Notes under the pieces: generated by a model
Databases searched by the model: none
What the model was told of the DNA's origin: nothing
The model's input: only the letters and a program-made list of their open reading frames with translations
Program-made: the position numbers and the translations under genes
DNA from: Leptodactylus fallax
Lineage: Eukaryota; Chordata; Amphibia; Anura; Leptodactylidae
Length of the DNA stretch: 64,000 nt
Assembly (NCBI GenBank): GCA_947044405.1
Contig: CAMRHE010000012.1
Coordinates: 9,420,001-9,484,000 of the forward strand
Direction of reading: 5' to 3'
Shown: piece after piece, positions 22,833 to 34,287 of the stretch
Position numbering within the stretch: the stretch's first letter is position 1
Layout: every line of letters starts with the position of its first letter

Positions 22833-23397
22833 AACATTGGTTTTTATGTTTATCACCTCCCCTGCGTCTCCGATTATTATACTCCGGGGTCTGAAAATAC
22901 CCCGGAGTATAATAATAGTAGTATTTGAGGCCCGCAGCCTCACTTAACGATGCCCGCGGCTGCTCACAGCAGCATCCACTTCCCCTTCTGCGTCCGATAG
23001 TATAGCCACAGTAGGAGCGGGGATTTGTAAATAAATAGACCGTTACCTGACGGGATTACTCCAGTAGGTAATGGCCTATTTATATATATAAAGAAAACAT
23101 ATCCAAACCTACCTGCGATCCCTTGATGGAGCCGCCACCTCTTCTTCACCCGCGTCCGCATTTCAGCGTAGGTGGCGCGATGACGTCATTGTATCGCCGT
23201 CTGCACTGAGATGCAGAGATCTCGTAAACCAGCCCAGGTATCACGCAGCTTTGTTGTTTTTTTAAGCGGCCTGTCCTGGGCTGGTTTACGGTAAATAGAA
23301 TGTAAAAAATGCCCCCCCCCCCCAGATAGTGACGGACAGTGCCGTTTGAAGCGGCCGCCTCACTTCTCCTCATGCGCTGTGCGCCCCTGGGAAGTAT

Positions 23398-24410
23398 GCA
23401 TTCATGTGTAGGCCATAGTGAAATCAATTGCAAATGGATAAATTCTGTGTACAGTACACAGCTGCTGAGAGTGTTATAATGGAAACTACTAGAGAAGAAT
23501 AACATTTTATCTTGCTATTTACCCCCTGGAGAGCCTGGTAAAGTTATGAAGATTTTTAAAGGCTTTTTATTAGTTGCTTTAAATTTCTGAACTTGTTAGG
23601 ATAATTAATTTGTATAATTACTTTGATTTATTTTATGTAATCATACATGATGACTTATGAACAGTCACAAACATCTTATGAGCATCTGGTACAATTATTA
23701 TATGTGTGCACCAAGAACACAAAACGCATACACATTTAATCCTAGCTGCAGCTATTAGCATAGGGGAGGCTGGCGGATTTATGACTTGTAGTGCTGGAAG
23801 AAAAAAGTGTAAAAAATATATATATATCTGAAGTCCTCAAGAGATGAATACATTTAATTATAGTCATATCACATTGCTGTATCTAATCTAACACTGACAT
23901 TGATTCTTTACAGAGGTTTTTGTCGCTGGGTGTGAACTCTTTGAGGAGACTTACAACTGGATATACAATCACCTTTGGCAAGGCACAAAATTGCAGCAAT
24001 TACGGTGCATGCATTATACTTTTTAGAAGCTGAAGGTTTTCCATGCCCGTGGCATTTGGTAATTGTAATCAGAAAGTAACAGAACTTAGGTTAATAAGTT
24101 ACTCCTAGAGGAAGTTAGTTCACATAATGGCAGCAATTTCTCTGCACTAAATGCCAGTCTTGAGCTCTGAATATGATGAAAAGGAAATGGTAGCATGCGG
24201 CAAGTAGAGCTGTGTTGCTTGGTAGCTAAGCCATGAAAGATGGGTGGGGTGTTTTCCCCTGAGGGCCAAGACTTTAGAAATGGTGCCTATTTCTTCAGCA
24301 AGCCACTGAATTGCATCATGGTAGAGGAAATTATAACCGACTGCTATTAAAACAAATGATGATTTCACTAAGTCGGACTGAAATAGAGTCAATGATTTCA
24401 ATAGAAAAGA
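23398..24410. other. unique DNA, no gene seen
   Basis: AT-rich sequence without a supported gene or repeat boundary. It lies directly upstream of the candidate small ORF at 24444. Confidence 0.45.
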
Positions 24411-24443
24411 ATGCAATTAAGGAATTTTCTAACATTTATTGGA

Positions 24444-24716
24444 ATGATGGATAATGTCCAAGACTCTGGTACCCACAGAGCTCAGACAGACCTTGTGAAG
24501 AAATATGAAACTGATATTCCAGAAGGCCCCATAGATTGCGGCCATGGATGCTTACTGATGATTGTGTTACTGATCATAGTAGGAAGCAGTTGGTTTTCCC
24601 TGGTTCTGCTGACCCAGTTGTTAAAAATACAGCTGGATCAAGAAGAAGAGCCCCAGGCCAGTTCTGACTCTGGTAGAGCAGGAATCCACAGGCCAACATG
24701 TTGCATAGAGCAATAG
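24444..24716 (+). CDS. possible small single-pass membrane protein (or first exon)
   Basis: I do not recognise this gene. From the ATG at 24444 the frame gives 90 residues: a hydrophilic N-terminus (MMDNVQDSGTHRAQTDLVKK), an acidic patch, then one strongly hydrophobic segment of about 22-25 residues starting CLLMIVLLIIVG (about residues 37-61). An acidic tail DQEEEPQASSDSG and a TAG stop follow. Composition looks like real coding sequence and unlike the repeat-derived frames nearby, and no transposon boundary overlaps it. It could be a small integral membrane protein or the first exon of a type II membrane protein. No promoter, paired splice site or homologue could be shown, so this stays a candidate. 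Confidence 0.3.
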   Translation: MMDNVQDSGTHRAQTDLVKKYETDIPEGPIDCGHGCLLMIVLLIIVGSSWFSLVLLTQLLKIQLDQEEEPQASSDSGRAGIHRPTCCIEQ

Positions 24717-24829
24717 CTCTTTGTTCCCTGGCCCCCCTTGCTCCTTAAAGTTCCAGGAGCTAATGACATGCCACCACAGTGCGCACAGAGCAGAGACAGA
24801 TCAGGTAAGTACTGAACTAATACTCACCA

Positions 24830-25195
24830 CTATGGGGGCCACTGGTGGGGGCCATTATATATGGGGGGCAGGGATGGGTACTATTATTCTCTATGGGGGA
24901 CATTGATGGGAGCCATTATATTGTACGGGGCAGTGATGGGGTCAAAATACTCTATGGGAACACTGATGGGGCCATTATATTGTATGACACCAGTGATCGG
25001 GCCATTATATTGTATGGGAGCAGTAATGGGGAAAAAATTATACCGTACGGGGGCAGTTATTGGGGCAACTAAATTTTATGGGAAATGATGGGGGCCATTA
25101 TACTGTGTGGGCAGTGATGGGGACCATTATACTGTATGGGGGCAGTGAAGGGGCCATTATACTGTGGGTAAGGAGCATTAAACTGTGTGGGACAT
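24830..25195 (+). repeat. minisatellite, about 30-bp unit
   Basis: About eleven imperfect copies of 'gggccattatattgtatggg' followed by 'ggcagtgat' and similar. The array is preceded by a perfect splice-donor consensus CAGGTAAGTA at 24802-24811. Overlapping reading frames of 73-75 residues are artefacts of the repeat. Confidence 0.8.
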
Positions 25196-25700
25196 TAGGA
25201 GAAACATTAAAGGAGTTATGCACATTTCTAATATTTCCTTTAGGAAAGTTGTCAAGAGCAGGGCTTCAACCTTTTATGTAGGTGTGGAACTAGTGTTATT
25301 TTTTATTTTAACTTTCTTTCCTTTTCTTAGCTTATTTTTTGTCTTCACTTTTTTACACATTGTGTCTCCCCTCCCCTTTGGTAAAGCATCACTTTTTTTT
25401 AATGATTTCCCCTGTAACTGATACATTAGCCCCAGTTACATGATCAATACAGCCTCCTAGTATGAGGCACTTAGTTTTGGTAAGTAGGCTCTGTATTGAC
25501 AGGTCAGCAGTGTCAGGTAGGAGAAGGGTAAAGGGTGTGATTCTGAGCTCTAACACTGTCTACCTCTAATTGGTGTTCTGAATCACATGTCCCCTCCCCA
25601 CGTGACACTGCCCTTCTGACATTACAGAGTATTCCCATGAACATAACCATATTTAAATTTGTAGACAATTAATAGTTAAACATTTTTGCATATATGCAGA
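25196..25700. other. no gene seen
   Basis: T-rich tracts and unique sequence. No supported feature. Confidence 0.4.
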
Positions 25701-25845
25701 AACTTTCTATGGTCTGAGACTTGTCAGAAACACATTCAAGGTTTCCTTATTGTGGACAGGTTATCAGGCAGGGACCCTACATGTCTGAGAAGATAACCAG
25801 GCCATAATAAGGAAATCATGTCTAATTTTCTGACCATAGAAAGTT
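25701..25845. repeat. small foldback repeat
   Basis: Arms 'aactttctatggtc' and 'gaccatagaaagtt' plus inner arms 'aaggtttccttattgtgg' and 'ccataataaggaaatc' fold into one imperfect hairpin of about 145 bp. No target duplication was found. Confidence 0.6.
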
Positions 25846-27764
25846 GTATCCATTGGCAACTGATCAAGACAACAGACTGTCACCACTAAGATCATAGAAT
25901 ACCCCTTTAAATAGCACATCAGGCATCAAAACTACCTGTGCTTTTTGCTCAAGAATGGTTGGTGTTAGGAAAAAGATGCAGCGTTGAGCTAAGCAGTGAG
26001 TCCCAGCACCAGTCAAACCAGATCAAAATGGTAAAAACCGTGCTGAACGTCCCGCGCTCTCCCAACCGCACCATACCCCACCCCCCAGAGATGTTCACCA
26101 GGGCCCCTGATGAACTTGAAGCTACTGACAGGCAGAGTGGCACAGGTCAGAGAGCGCCGCACGCACAGCACACCACCAGACACAGCAGACCAGAAACCGG
26201 AATCACTTACCAGTAGTAGCAGGAATAGGGATGTTAATCTGCAAAGTAGTAAGCAGCGGATGGCGGCAGGCAGTAGATGGCAGCAGAGTTCCAAAGAGTA
26301 GTCGTATGGACCGAGTTGTCAGCGTGAGTGTGAAAGATCCTCAGTGCGCCAACACCACTGTGGCCCACACCTGAGTCTTCTTTCATATAAAACCACACTC
26401 ACTGCCAGTGAGTGTTGTTTCCACAAGATAAATACAAGACAAGCTTTCTAAATTTTATATATTTATTAACCCCTAAATGGGTCGGTATTAACATCTAACA
26501 CATGCAGTTCAGAACAGATATGCAGATATATGCAAGCATTAACAGTTACTAGTTACAAGATACAGTGCAATAAAATAAAAGGGCATAAAAGTGAAATAAT
26601 TACTTTACCACGCATCTCCTTGATGTGGCTCTATAATCCAACACTCACACATGCTCTGTCATGTGTGAATAACCAGTGGAGGCTTCTTAGCATGTGGCAT
26701 AAATACAACAATCCAGCCTGCATGCTCTTCACAGTATTCCAATAGTCTCTCACAGTGGAAGTCTGTCTGTAATCTCCTGTAGTCTGTCTGTAAAAACTCC
26801 CCCACTGGCCTCTTACCTCATCTTTTATACCCTTGATGACACCACCCAGAATGAGGTCACCGGCGACAGCAAGTCTGATTGACTAACGCACTCAAGTCCA
26901 GATTTTTTGTATTGAGCTGAGACCAAGTGAAATGATACAATGTTATCAGCCATGTCTGATCTACCAGTGCAGACTGATCAATGCATGTTTCTTTGATCAC
27001 TCAGGGCTGTGTATGAATTCAATGGAGCCCTGCTGGGATGGATACAAAGCCCTATTGTTCCAGTCCGGCCACTATTGGCAATATACCTATGAGTAGGCTG
27101 TGCACATTATGAGTAAAGAGAAGTAAGAGAGAGGTACGCTACCCAGAGATCAAAATACAGCTTTGAGTTATAGCCATATTTAAGCAGAATCATCACAGTG
27201 AGGTTAGCGAAGTACAAAAGGGAAATCCAAATAGATGTGTCAAACAAGCCGGGTCGGTAGCAGGAGAGCAGAGCAGCACCAAATCACAGTTCAGGAGGAG
27301 AACAATGTACAAAAGAGAGGAGGCCAGAAGGATAGTCAAACAACAGAAGCAGGCGGTCTAGGCAGGAGGTAACAGGACAGGAAATATGCAACACTTACTA
27401 TGAGGGAAAACTGAATAGCCAGCGATTATCTGGAGCAGAAGTCCCGAATAAGAAGGTTCCGACTGAGACCCTGCTCTGGAAGGGAATCCCGTGGCCCGAG
27501 CGGGGAAGGACCGCAACCCCTGCATACCATCGCGGAGGTTCCGGCCTACGTCCCTAGGAGCTGGAAGGAGCATCTAAAGGAGAGGACCGGCAACCCCTGC
27601 GTGCTGCCGCTGAGGCTCCGGTCCGGCTCCTTACAGTGGGGACTAGAGAAAAAATTCCAACTGCATTGGAATCAGATACAAAGAACTTGAATTGGCGGAG
27701 GTGGTGAAAGTTTCTCTTTAAATGTCATATGCCCAGACATACATAGTCAGCCAGCAATTAATGG
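25846..27764. other. no gene identified; GC-richer patches
   Basis: The patches at about 25990-26320 and 27240-27640 are richer in GC and CpG than their surroundings and could be old LTR or transposon fragments, but no ends, coding domain or duplications were found. The remainder is unique AT-rich DNA. Confidence 0.4.
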
Positions 27765-28129
27765 GTACTGTACAGAGGCGTAGCTAGCGGGGGGGGGGGG
27801 CAGAGGGGCGGCTGCCCCGGACCCACTGAATTTTTGGGGGCCCACCCCGGGGCCACCATTAATACATCCTTTATTTCTAACTAGATCGGTGTCTGCAAAC
27901 ACCGATCTAGTTAAAACGTAACCTGCAACTTAACAGTATTGTAAACCACAAGCCAATACAGGCTTGCGGTTTACAAGATGCCGAGACCACAGACAATGTC
28001 TGCTTCTCAGCACGGGCGGCGCAATGACGTCACAACATCGCAGGCGAGTATGACTTTTGTTTTTGTTTTTTTAGCTTAGTTGTGGGTATATTAATAGTAT
28101 AAGGGGTGGTTAGGAGGGGGAAATATAAC

Positions 28130-28345
28130 TATAAGGGAGGATTCATTAGGGGGCATTATGACGATGGGGGGGGTCATTTATATAAGGGTTATTAGGAGGT
28201 ATTATTAATACAAGGGGGAGGTTATTTATATAAGGGGCCATTAGGGGGGCATCATTTATATTAGGAGGCATTATGAACATAAGGGGGTGGTCATTAATAT
28301 AAGGAGCCATTAGAGGGGCAGTATTTATGTCAGGGTGAATCAGGG
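28130..28345. repeat. degenerate GGGG-CATTAT minisatellite
   Basis: Loose repetition of 'aaggggggcattat' and 'atataaggggccattag' words. Minus-strand frames rich in Pro, Asn and Ile (28146-28388) come from this repetition. Confidence 0.6.
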
Positions 28346-28349
28346 GCAT

Positions 28350-28640
28350 AATATGAGGGTTTTGGAAATCGCAGTGCATCTGCTGCACGTATTTTTCCTC
28401 AATGTGTGGATGAGATTTGCTAGATGTGAAATGCCAGGTTTTTTTTTATGTGGGTTTTCGCCACATGTGGCCCCCATCCCCACTTTGCAGTAAAATATGC
28501 GCAGCGGATACACTGCGATTTCCAAAACAGATGCAGTTTTGGAAATCGCAGCATGTCAATTATACCTACGGAAATGCTAGCGGTTTTCCTGTAGATATAA
28601 TTGAAGCAGAAGGTCTGCAGAGGAAATCTCTGCAAACTTT
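28350..28640 (+). repeat. fragment of a palindromic repeat family (also at 52.4 and 55 kb)
   Basis: The segment contains the hairpin 'gcgatttccaaaacagatg' with its inverted partner and a block 'cgcagcatgtcaattatacc'. The same blocks occur at 52352-52552 and, inverted, at 54882-55187, so it is a recurrent family. Confidence 0.6.
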
Positions 28641-28677
28641 CTGTGCAAAGTGCTGCAGGAAAAACCGCAATGCGTCG

Positions 28678-29014
28678 CTTAATTTCACGATTTACTGTCA
28701 GAAGGGCGTCCTGACAGTCTAGCTGCGCTGTGAGGAACGCCCTCCCTGGCAGTTCTCATTCATAGACTTGTACTGGGGGGTGTTTCTTACCACTCAGCGT
28801 CATCGCTGGACTATAAGGAACGCCCCCTCTCTGTACTCGCCTATAGCGCTGTACTGTCAGAGGGGGCGTTCCTTACTGCCCGGCGATGACGCTGAGCTGT
28901 GAGGAACGCCCCCTCAGTACAAGTCTATGAACGAGAACTGTCGGAGAGGGTGTTCCTCACTGCGTAGCTAGACTGTCAGGAACGCCTTTCTGACAGTAAA
29001 CCGTGAAACTAAGA
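28678..29014. repeat. 337-bp near-perfect palindrome
   Basis: The two arms of about 160 bp pair almost throughout, from 'ttcacgatttactgtcag' outward to its inverted partner ending near 29014, with the centre near 28846. Both arms contain repeated 'gaggaacgcccctc'-like words. It lies wholly inside hAT element B. Confidence 0.85.
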
Positions 29015-29141
29015 CCGCCGATATCTCCAGCCCCGGGGAACATACCGGGAAAGCCGGCAGTACGCTGAATTCAGCGTGCTGTCGACTTTCTAGCGATATG
29101 TAAAACAGCATATACATGAGGACGTGAAAGGTCCTCTTTAA

Positions 29142-29470
29142 GGAGTTTTCCAGCTCATTTTTATCAATGATCTATCCTCAGAATAAAATATCAATAAGAG
29201 ATAAGTGATTCCCCACTGATCAGCTACATGAAGGGGCTATGGCGCCTGTTTATATCACACGCTGTCTGTTTATAGTGACCGTGTGATGTAATTACAGGCT
29301 TGTCACATAGACGTGTATAGGATGAGGTTGTAGTTACATGGCCGCTATGAAAAGAATGACCCTATGTAAACAGAGAAGGGATCACGGCGCTTACACAGGT
29401 ACCACGGTTCATTCAAACAGCTGATCCTGGGGGTCCGGGGTATTGGAACCCCAATAATTGTTTTTCCCTT
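29142..29470. repeat. TTAA-flanked palindromic MITE
   Basis: TTAA lies at 29138-29141 and 29471-29474. The interior is the inverted homologue of 21919-22231, including the words 'ctgatcagct' and 'atagtgaccgtgtgatgta'. Confidence 0.72.
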
Positions 29471-29951
29471 TTAATTAGGAAACATCTGGGGCATTATTAT
29501 TAAGGGGCACAGGGAGGTTATTATCTTAAAGATACACTTGGGGGTATAATTCATTATGGGGGGTTATATTATATATTTTATAATTGGAGTAGCAGCAGGA
29601 TGGGGGCTTTGTGCAGGTGAGGACAATGTGGGTCAGGTGCCTGGAAAAGTAAGGAGCCAAAGATATCTGTGTTGCAAACTTTACAGAGACTAGAAGAAGT
29701 GGTCATGGCCATCCAGATGAAAGAGATGGGAAATGTGAAGGATTGGTCAGAGACGTCACCGGTAAGTCACTAAATGTTACTGCCCTGTATTCACCTAAAT
29801 CGCCTGCAGAGCCCTGTGTAGAGCTGCTATATACCACTATACGCTCACCGTATACTGATAGTATCGGTATACGAACAAGTCCAAGTTGGGGGCCCACTTG
29901 GACATGTTGCCCCCCCTGTGTTGAACCCCTAGCTACGCCTCTGGTACTGTA

Positions 29952-32034
29952 GAATACTTCAGTTCCATTGTGGTTCGCTGCAGGTACTTGAATACATGCT
30001 GCCAGGTTCTCCCACAGATTGCTGCTAATTGTGGGGATCCCAGCAGCAAGATACCCTATGATCAGCTTATTATCCAATACCCTTCTAACAAAAGGGGATT
30101 AATCAAAGCAGAGAACCCTTTCGGTGTCATTCTGGAACAGTCTGTGTGTGTACAAAATATTTTTTTTTAAGATGCAAAATAGTGCTGACAACCAAAACAA
30201 TGCACCACACCCTAAATGAGAGAGGTTGTTGTCACCTTCCTCCCCCATATGGCAATGAGTTCTCTAAGTTTAGGTTATTCTGTGTTTCAGGGTATTAGTG
30301 CTGCTCATTGCATCTACTGTATATATACATTTAGTGAATATTGAGGGACTTTGGAATATTCCAGTGTGCCAGTGTAATAACAGTAACAGTAAACTATATA
30401 CTCCTAATCTGCTAAAATAAAAATTGTATGTGAATTATGGCTTGAATCCATTTATTGTAACAAGTTTGTTGGCTTAATTTTCTATTGAATTACTGTAATT
30501 GCCAGTTCAAAACTTTACCACTGGTTAGGGTTCAGTGGTCTCCGTCAAGCCCCTGGCACTACATGTAGAATGTCCTTGGCACTGAGTACTTGTCCGGAAA
30601 CCCTAATCACACTTATGAATATTAATGTTTTAGATAATTAGTGCCTGACGTGAACAGCCCAGGATGACCTGTAACTATGCTAAAATGCAAATGCATGCAA
30701 ACAATGGCTTGATTCAGTGTCTATACTGGTATCTGTATACATTGTTTCAGCTGCATGTTTAATATGCTCAGTATAGCCAAGCATTTATTCTTTATCCATA
30801 TAGAAAATACAGGTGACATTTCTTAGTTTCCTTTCCACTTTTCCAGCCAGTCAGTCATTAGTTCTTTTAAGTTCAATGTCGAGGGAGCCCACTGTCAAGT
30901 CTGCAACATAAAAGCACACACATAGTGTGTGTTAACATACTGATAACACACAGTGCTGTGATATCATGTCACAGAAGCCTCTGAAATTTATGAAAAAGTC
31001 AAATTAACACTCTGTGCCACAGTTTAGTTCACACTGCATATGTAATGTTAAACTTCGCTACATCTGTCTAATATATTGCACAGTAATTAGGGGACACCAT
31101 CGGGCCTAACAAATTCCCAAATCCTTAGTTTTGATGCTATACACTTCCAGCCACTTTTCGTTTTAAAGGGTTTTTAGGAAAGTTCATTAATATAAGGTTG
31201 GGAAGGTGTGATCAGTAGCCAAAGCTCTGGCTCCTAAAACACAGTGTACAGAAGGAAGCAGACAGCTCTGTGTACTGTCTAGTGGCTAATCCAGGTTACT
31301 GCAGCTCAGATCCCATTCTCTTAAATAGAAATAGATCTGCAATAACTCAGATTAGCCTAGTCTACACGGTATGTGAAAATGTGTACTGGAGGCATTAAAA
31401 ACTGAATGAGGCTCTTTTCAAAGTTTTGTGGCCATTTTTGTGGAGGCACATGGGTCCCATCATTTTCTTGTAGATTGCTAGTGCCCAGAATGAGATCCGT
31501 TGCCATGATGCCAGGAGCCTATCGAAGGCTCTCAGTCTTGTGTGGCATTAATTTGTATGACAGGCTGCTCTGTGCAGCCAGATTGCCCAAGAAGTTGTAA
31601 AGCAATAAACCTGCCTTAGCAGTATATCTGGTCTTGATGGCAGGAAGAAACATTTTCTCCTCTGACCCCCCACCACCTGACTTTACTTGTATACACACAT
31701 ACCAATGTAATATACTGATGACACATACATAAACAATACATTCAATAAGGATATATTCAGTATATATAAACAATATAATTCATTAATGATACATACACAA
31801 GTAGACTTCTTTTATCACATGGTAATTATGGAGACTTGAAAAGGATAGAGATATAGTACCCACAACTGCCATGATTAAGAATACGCTGTGTAAGCACCAA
31901 AACCCCCGACTTGTAAACAGCTGACTGGGAAACAGCTGATCTGTGGGGATCCTAACAGTTGGAGCCACACCAATAAAAAATTGATGGTCTATTTTAATGA
32001 TAGGCTATCAATTTCTAAAAGTAGAATAACTCCT
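29952..32034. other. unique DNA; possible conserved non-coding stretch
   Basis: No gene was supported. At 30590-30800 the sequence has the look of a regulatory element: ATTAATG and AGATAATTAG words, then an octamer-like ATGCAAAT and an AACAATGG SOX-like site within 25 bp. This is impression only. The last part (about 31918-32034) resembles one half of a TTAA-type MITE. Confidence 0.35.
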
Positions 32035-32038
32035 TTAA

Positions 32039-32408
32039 AGGGGTATTGCAATTACTTTGCATTGATGATCTGGGGAAGGCCAACACCTGGGACCCCTGCT
32101 GATCAGCTGTTTGAAGGGACCTCAGCGTTTGTGCGAGTGCTGTGACCCCTTCACTATTTACATAGCATGCCATCTGTTTTATAGTGACCATGCAATGTAA
32201 TTACAGACTGTAATAAAATGTATTACACCACCACTATAAAACAAATGGCTTGCGATGTAAATAGTGAAGGGGTCATAGCGCTCGCACAAGCATTGCAGTC
32301 CCTTCAAACAGCTGATCATCAGGGAGCCCAGGTGTTGGACCCCACTGATCTCTTATTGATGACTAATCCTCAGGAGTGATCATCAATAACAGAATACTTG
32401 AATTCCCA
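32039..32408. repeat. foldback MITE, TTAA type
   Basis: An inverted repeat of about 370 bp centred near 32215, with TTAA at 32035-32038 and TTAG (probably mutated) at 32409-32412. The arms share 'ctgatcagctgtttgaaggg' and 'ccccttcactatttacat' with the MITEs embedded in both hAT elements, showing that this family also exists free-standing. Confidence 0.75.
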
Positions 32409-32412
32409 TTTA

Positions 32413-33597
32413 GAGGGGTTATTGACTGAGGGGTTCCCATTCCATGACAAAAGTTGAGGAAAGCCTGATACTTCAACCACTGTCTCCTATATAAAGATAA
32501 TACACCTCTGGCAGCAGAGACTGGCAATCATCTTTGTTCCTTGGAGAGTTCAGTACAGTGACCTCCACAGGAAGCAGAGCTGAGTGCCAATCTCAGCTGC
32601 CAGAGGTGTATTAGTATTACATAGGAGACAGTGGTCGGAGAATCAGACTTTCCTCAACCGTTGTCATAATGCTGGCCACAGGCATTCTACCTCTCCAGAC
32701 CCAGTTGCGGGGTTGAAGGATCATTACACCCCTGATTTTCATGATGGTGTTTCTACACCCCTCCTTTAAGGCCCCTTGAAAATATCCACCCAAGCGAACC
32801 TTAAAAGCACCTTAAAGATAGTAGCAGCTTATATTATCAGAATTTTCCTAATATATTCTTACGTTATTGTTGGCCTTGCAAGGAGGAATAATTTTATATT
32901 TCCTCATGTGTATGAGAATTTTATGATACTCGCAATAGTTCATGACAACAACTGCATTGATAAAATTCCGATAGCTGTAAATGGTGTCTATTCTCTGCTG
33001 ATGGCTCCTGAAGTGAATCAATTGAAATATCCTTCACCAAATTTAAAGCTGTTCCTACCTATAAAGCCAGGACCCTGTACCATATAAGAAACCACTAGTG
33101 TTAGGTAGGTGGTAGGTGGAAGGCCACTAACTGTACAGATTTTGCATTGCCCCAAGGAGTTTCAAATTACGTCTCTGAAGCTTATATGCAGAGCTCAAAG
33201 TAATAATATTCATATATGATTAGAAATGGTCATAATAAGTATTCACATGAAGAATATTTATAATATTACAGCAAGCAGAACTTTCTGAGCAGCTGGCAGT
33301 GAAAGGGTTGAGTGTGTACATCTATACATAGATTACTGATGTCTGCTGTAGTTAATCTAAGAACAGTAATTTATGGAAACTATACTTAACAGTATGTCAT
33401 GAAAGGGTCTTGTGATGCTAGGATTACATTATTTACAGAAAATAAGCTGCGGTATAATTATGTAGCACAATAATTGCTTCAGTCTCCATTCATTTATATA
33501 CATTTGGAATATCTACATGTAGGTGCATGGATAGTTTTAGGTTCATGTTCTCTTAAATAAAAAAAAGCTAAAACATACATTTTACCACAGAATGTCA
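32413..33597. other. no gene seen
   Basis: A 103-codon plus-strand frame (32776-33087) has no recognisable domain. The rest is unique AT-rich sequence. Confidence 0.45.
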
Positions 33598-33902
33598 ATA
33601 AAGGGTGGGTTCACACTACTGTTGTCCACCCATCACGAGGTGAGAGCAACCAACATAAAATGACAGATGCAGACCATAAACCCTCCCCCCTGTCTTTTGT
33701 CCATCTATATTCAGACCTATATAAAAAACTAGACTCATGCCTTCTTCCATCATGTTTTATACTGGAGAAACAAGTCCTACATGTTTTTTACATTATAGTC
33801 AATGGCAACAGACACAGATGGAGGGGTTTGTGTCCATTGCTCTCATCCTATGACGAATGACAGCAACAGACTCCAATAACGGTAGTGTGAACATACCTTA
33901 AA
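33598..33902. repeat. MITE with GTTCACACTAC ends
   Basis: The left end 'gggttcacactactgtt' and right end 'aacggtagtgtgaacatacc' are inverted copies about 305 bp apart. The interior shows no coding sequence. Confidence 0.65.
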
Positions 33903-34019
33903 GCGATATTACAGCCCTAGACTTGCCAACTGCTAATTTGATGAGAGGATGTTGTAAAGCAAGCCATACACATTGAGGGGAATTTATCAAGTTGTTTGAG
34001 CAAATATTTATGTAGCATA

Positions 34020-34287
34020 CAGTACAGACCAAAAGTTTGGACACACCTTCTCATTTCAAGAGTTTTCTGTATTTTCATGACTATAAAAATTGTAGATTCA
34101 CACTGAAGGCATCAAAACTATGAATTAACACATGTGGAATTATATACTTAACAAAAAAGTGTGAAACAACTGAAAATATGTCTTATATTCTAGGTTCTTC
34201 AAAGTAGCCACCTTTTGCTTTGATTACTGCTTTGCACACTCTTGGCATTCTCTTGATGAGCTTCAAGAGGTAGTCACCTGAAATGGT
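34020..34287 (+). repeat. 268-bp terminal inverted repeat, copy C (gene 3' side)
   Basis: Contains the transposase stop codon and the last ~33 codons (antisense). It is the inverted match of 35367-35634 with few differences. Confidence 0.9.

Larger units (their letters stand above)
21102..23389. mobile_element. non-autonomous hAT element A
   Basis: The ends start CAGTGGTG and CAGGGGCG (complement of the right end). The flanking octamers are GGGAGTAT (21094-21101) and GGAAGTAT (23390-23397), a target duplication with one mismatch. The 8-bp duplication and CAG-type ends are typical of hAT. No transposase was seen. The interior is a patchwork: a TTAA-flanked palindrome (21919-22231), GC-rich modules bordered by splice-donor-like words, and hairpins with the word 'cccagagtataatgatcgg'. 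The right third also occurs at 52553-53319. Confidence 0.85.
27773..29943. mobile_element. non-autonomous hAT element B
   Basis: The ends are CAGAGGCGTAGCTAG and its complement, flanked by a perfect 8-bp duplication GTACTGTA (27765-27772 and 29944-29951). No transposase was seen. Interior: a poly-G start, a GGGGCATTAT-type low-complexity stretch, a repeat fragment (28350-28640), a long palindrome (28678-29014), a TTAA-flanked palindrome (29142-29470) and a segment (29475-29760) that is the inverted homologue of 21600-21910 in hAT element A. Confidence 0.9.

Noticed and set aside
27240..27640. GC-richer patch as an LTR or CpG island
   Set aside because: No ends, duplications, coding sequence or clear CpG density that would support either call.
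32776..33087. 103-codon plus-strand frame
   Set aside because: No domain, no start context and a composition like the surrounding AT-rich DNA.
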